This document shows positions 62,967-64,000 of a stretch of DNA of 64,000 bases, piece after piece. Within the stretch, counting starts at the first letter, position 1, and the number at the start of each line of letters is the position of its first letter. The notes beneath the pieces were generated by a model. It did no database searches. It was not told the origin of the DNA and worked only from the letters and a program-made list of their open reading frames with translations. The DNA is from SXZD01 sp034680345 (GTDB lineage Bacteria > Pseudomonadota > Gammaproteobacteria > Burkholderiales > Burkholderiaceae_B). The translations under genes and the position numbers were made by a program. The stretch covers positions 1 to 64,000 of the forward strand of contig JAXISZ010000010.1 in the NCBI GenBank assembly GCA_034680345.1, in the 5' to 3' direction.

Positions 62967-64000
62967 ATGCATCACGACAAAATACTTATTTTGGACTTTG
63001 GTTCTCAGCTTACTCAATTAATTGCCCGTCGTGTACGTGAGGCAAATGTGTATTGTGAAATTCACCCCTGCCATGTTAGCGATGAGTTTATTCGTGAGTT
63101 TGGTGCCAAAGGTATCATTTTGTCGGGCAGCCATCAATCGGTTTACGATAGCAGCACTGACCAAGCTCCTGCGCTTGTTTTTAACTTGGGCGTACCGGTT
63201 TTGGGTATTTGTTATGGTATGCAAACCATGGCTAAGCAGTTGGGTGGTCAGGTGGAGGCAGGCCTTGTGCGCGAATTTGGATTTGCACAAGCACAGGTTT
63301 TGGGCGCAACAGAATTTTTTAATGGTTTGGCCGATTCCATTAGTGAGCAGGGTCATGGTGTATTAAATGTATGGATGAGCCATGGTGATAAAGTGGTTCG
63401 CTTGCCTGAAGGTTTTGTTGTAATGGCTGCAACCGCTTCTTGTTCGATTGCTGCTATGGCTGATGAAAACCGTCGATTTTACGGTTTACAGTTTCACCCG
63501 GAAGTAACGCACACTTTGCAAGGTCAGGCTATTTTGCAACGTTTTGTTCGTGAAATTTGCGGTTGTTCTGGTCAGTGGAATATGCCCAACTATGTGAATG
63601 AGGCGGTTGCAAGTATTCGTGAACAGGTTGGACAAGATGAGGTTATTTTAGGTTTATCCGGTGGGGTAGACAGCTCAGTGGCAGCAGCTTTAATTCATAA
63701 GGCAATTGGTAAACAATTAACTTGCGTTTTTGTAGACCATGGTTTGCTTCGCTTAAATGAAGCTGAGCAGGTGATGGCAACTTTTGCACAGAATTTGGGT
63801 GTTCATGTTATTCATGTGAATGCAACTGATTTGTTTATGAATGGGCTTAAGGGCGTTAGCGATCCTGAGGCTAAGAGAAAAATTATTGGCAAGGCTTTTG
63901 TTGATGTTTTTCAAGAAGAAGCTGGCAAAAGAAGTGCTGCAAAATGGTTGGCTCAAGGTACCATTTACCCTGATGTAATTGAATCTGCGGGTGCTAAAAC
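62967..64000 (+). CDS. guaA: GMP synthase (glutamine-hydrolysing), 3' end beyond the window
   Basis: GuaA converts XMP to GMP using glutamine and ATP. The first 344 codons are present with no stop before the window edge. The class I glutamine amidotransferase domain begins HHDKILILDFGSQLTQLIAR and carries the nucleophile Cys in VLGICYGMQTMAKQLGG and the His-Glu pair in GLQFHPEVTHT. The ATP pyrophosphatase domain begins with the P-loop VILGLSGGVDSSVAAALIHK, followed by LTCVFVDHGLLRLNEAEQVM. It follows the GAF-GGDEF gene closely, as the third gene of a guaB-GGDEF-guaA cluster. Confidence 0.97.
   Translation, partial: MHHDKILILDFGSQLTQLIARRVREANVYCEIHPCHVSDEFIREFGAKGIILSGSHQSVYDSSTDQAPALVFNLGVPVLGICYGMQTMAKQLGGQVEAGLVREFGFAQAQVLGATEFFNGLADSISEQGHGVLNVWMSHGDKVVRLPEGFVVMAATASCSIAAMADENRRFYGLQFHPEVTHTLQGQAILQRFVREICGCSGQWNMPNYVNEAVASIREQVGQDEVILGLSGGVDSSVAAALIHKAIGKQLTCVFVDHGLLRLNEAEQVMATFAQNLGVHVIHVNATDLFMNGLKGVSDPEAKRKIIGKAFVDVFQEEAGKRSAAKWLAQGTIYPDVIESAGAK

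Overview
The window is a contiguous stretch of an AT-rich chromosome from a Gram-negative bacterium. It is most likely a low-GC member of the Betaproteobacteria, order Burkholderiales. The evidence is gene order recalled from that group: mdh beside sdhCDAB-sdhE-gltA followed by sucA-sucB-lpdA-zapE; smc-zipA-ligA; map/glnD divergent from rpsB-tsf-pyrH-frr-uppS-cdsA-dxr-rseP-bamA-skp-lpxD-fabZ-lpxA-lpxB-rnhB; and ppsR divergent from ppsA. The genus cannot be named from the sequence alone. Almost everything is housekeeping, with a few decayed genes and one insertion-sequence relic.

Layout. 1-3.2 kb: a broken ankyrin-repeat gene, an HpcH/HpaI-type lyase and an unrecognised exported protein. 3.2-16.7 kb: the TCA-cycle block (malate dehydrogenase, succinate dehydrogenase with its flavin assembly factor, citrate synthase, the three subunits of 2-oxoglutarate dehydrogenase, ZapE). 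A structured leader lies in front of sucA. 16.7-21.5 kb: tex, a Lys/Glu-rich membrane-anchored protein, an IS30-type transposase relic, a GIY-YIG protein and a NYN-domain protein; this is the most accessory-looking part. 21.5-27 kb: a minus-strand run queF-dapC-dapD-prmB-ABC-F ATPase (preQ0 reduction, lysine/diaminopimelate synthesis, ribosomal protein methylation, ribosome-associated ATPase) in which dapE is absent. 27-35.4 kb: smc, zipA, ligA, galU and a clearly decayed nucleoside phosphorylase.

35.4-56 kb: glnD and map on the minus strand, then a long plus-strand run covering translation (rpsB, tsf, frr), UMP kinase, undecaprenyl and isoprenoid precursors (uppS, dxr), phospholipid synthesis (cdsA), envelope protease and outer-membrane assembly (rseP, bamA, skp), lipid A synthesis (lpxD, fabZ, lpxA, lpxB), rnhB and a SpoU methyltransferase. 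55-64 kb: ppsR and ppsA, a regulator/enzyme pair; smpB; the ratA-rnfH pair; then guaB, a GAF-GGDEF protein and the start of guaA, which runs off the window.

I do not see a CRISPR array, prophage, tRNA or rRNA gene, or a clearly new multi-gene system. The observations most worth following are the GAF-GGDEF gene embedded between guaB and guaA (GRDEF active site with an intact RxxD inhibitory site), the sucA leader RNA, the G9 tract in the zapE Walker A codons, the perfect palindrome in the 9-bp-spaced tex/membrane-protein divergent pair, the near-leaderless promoter of the NYN gene, the two-lesion phosphorylase pseudogene and the IS30 relic.
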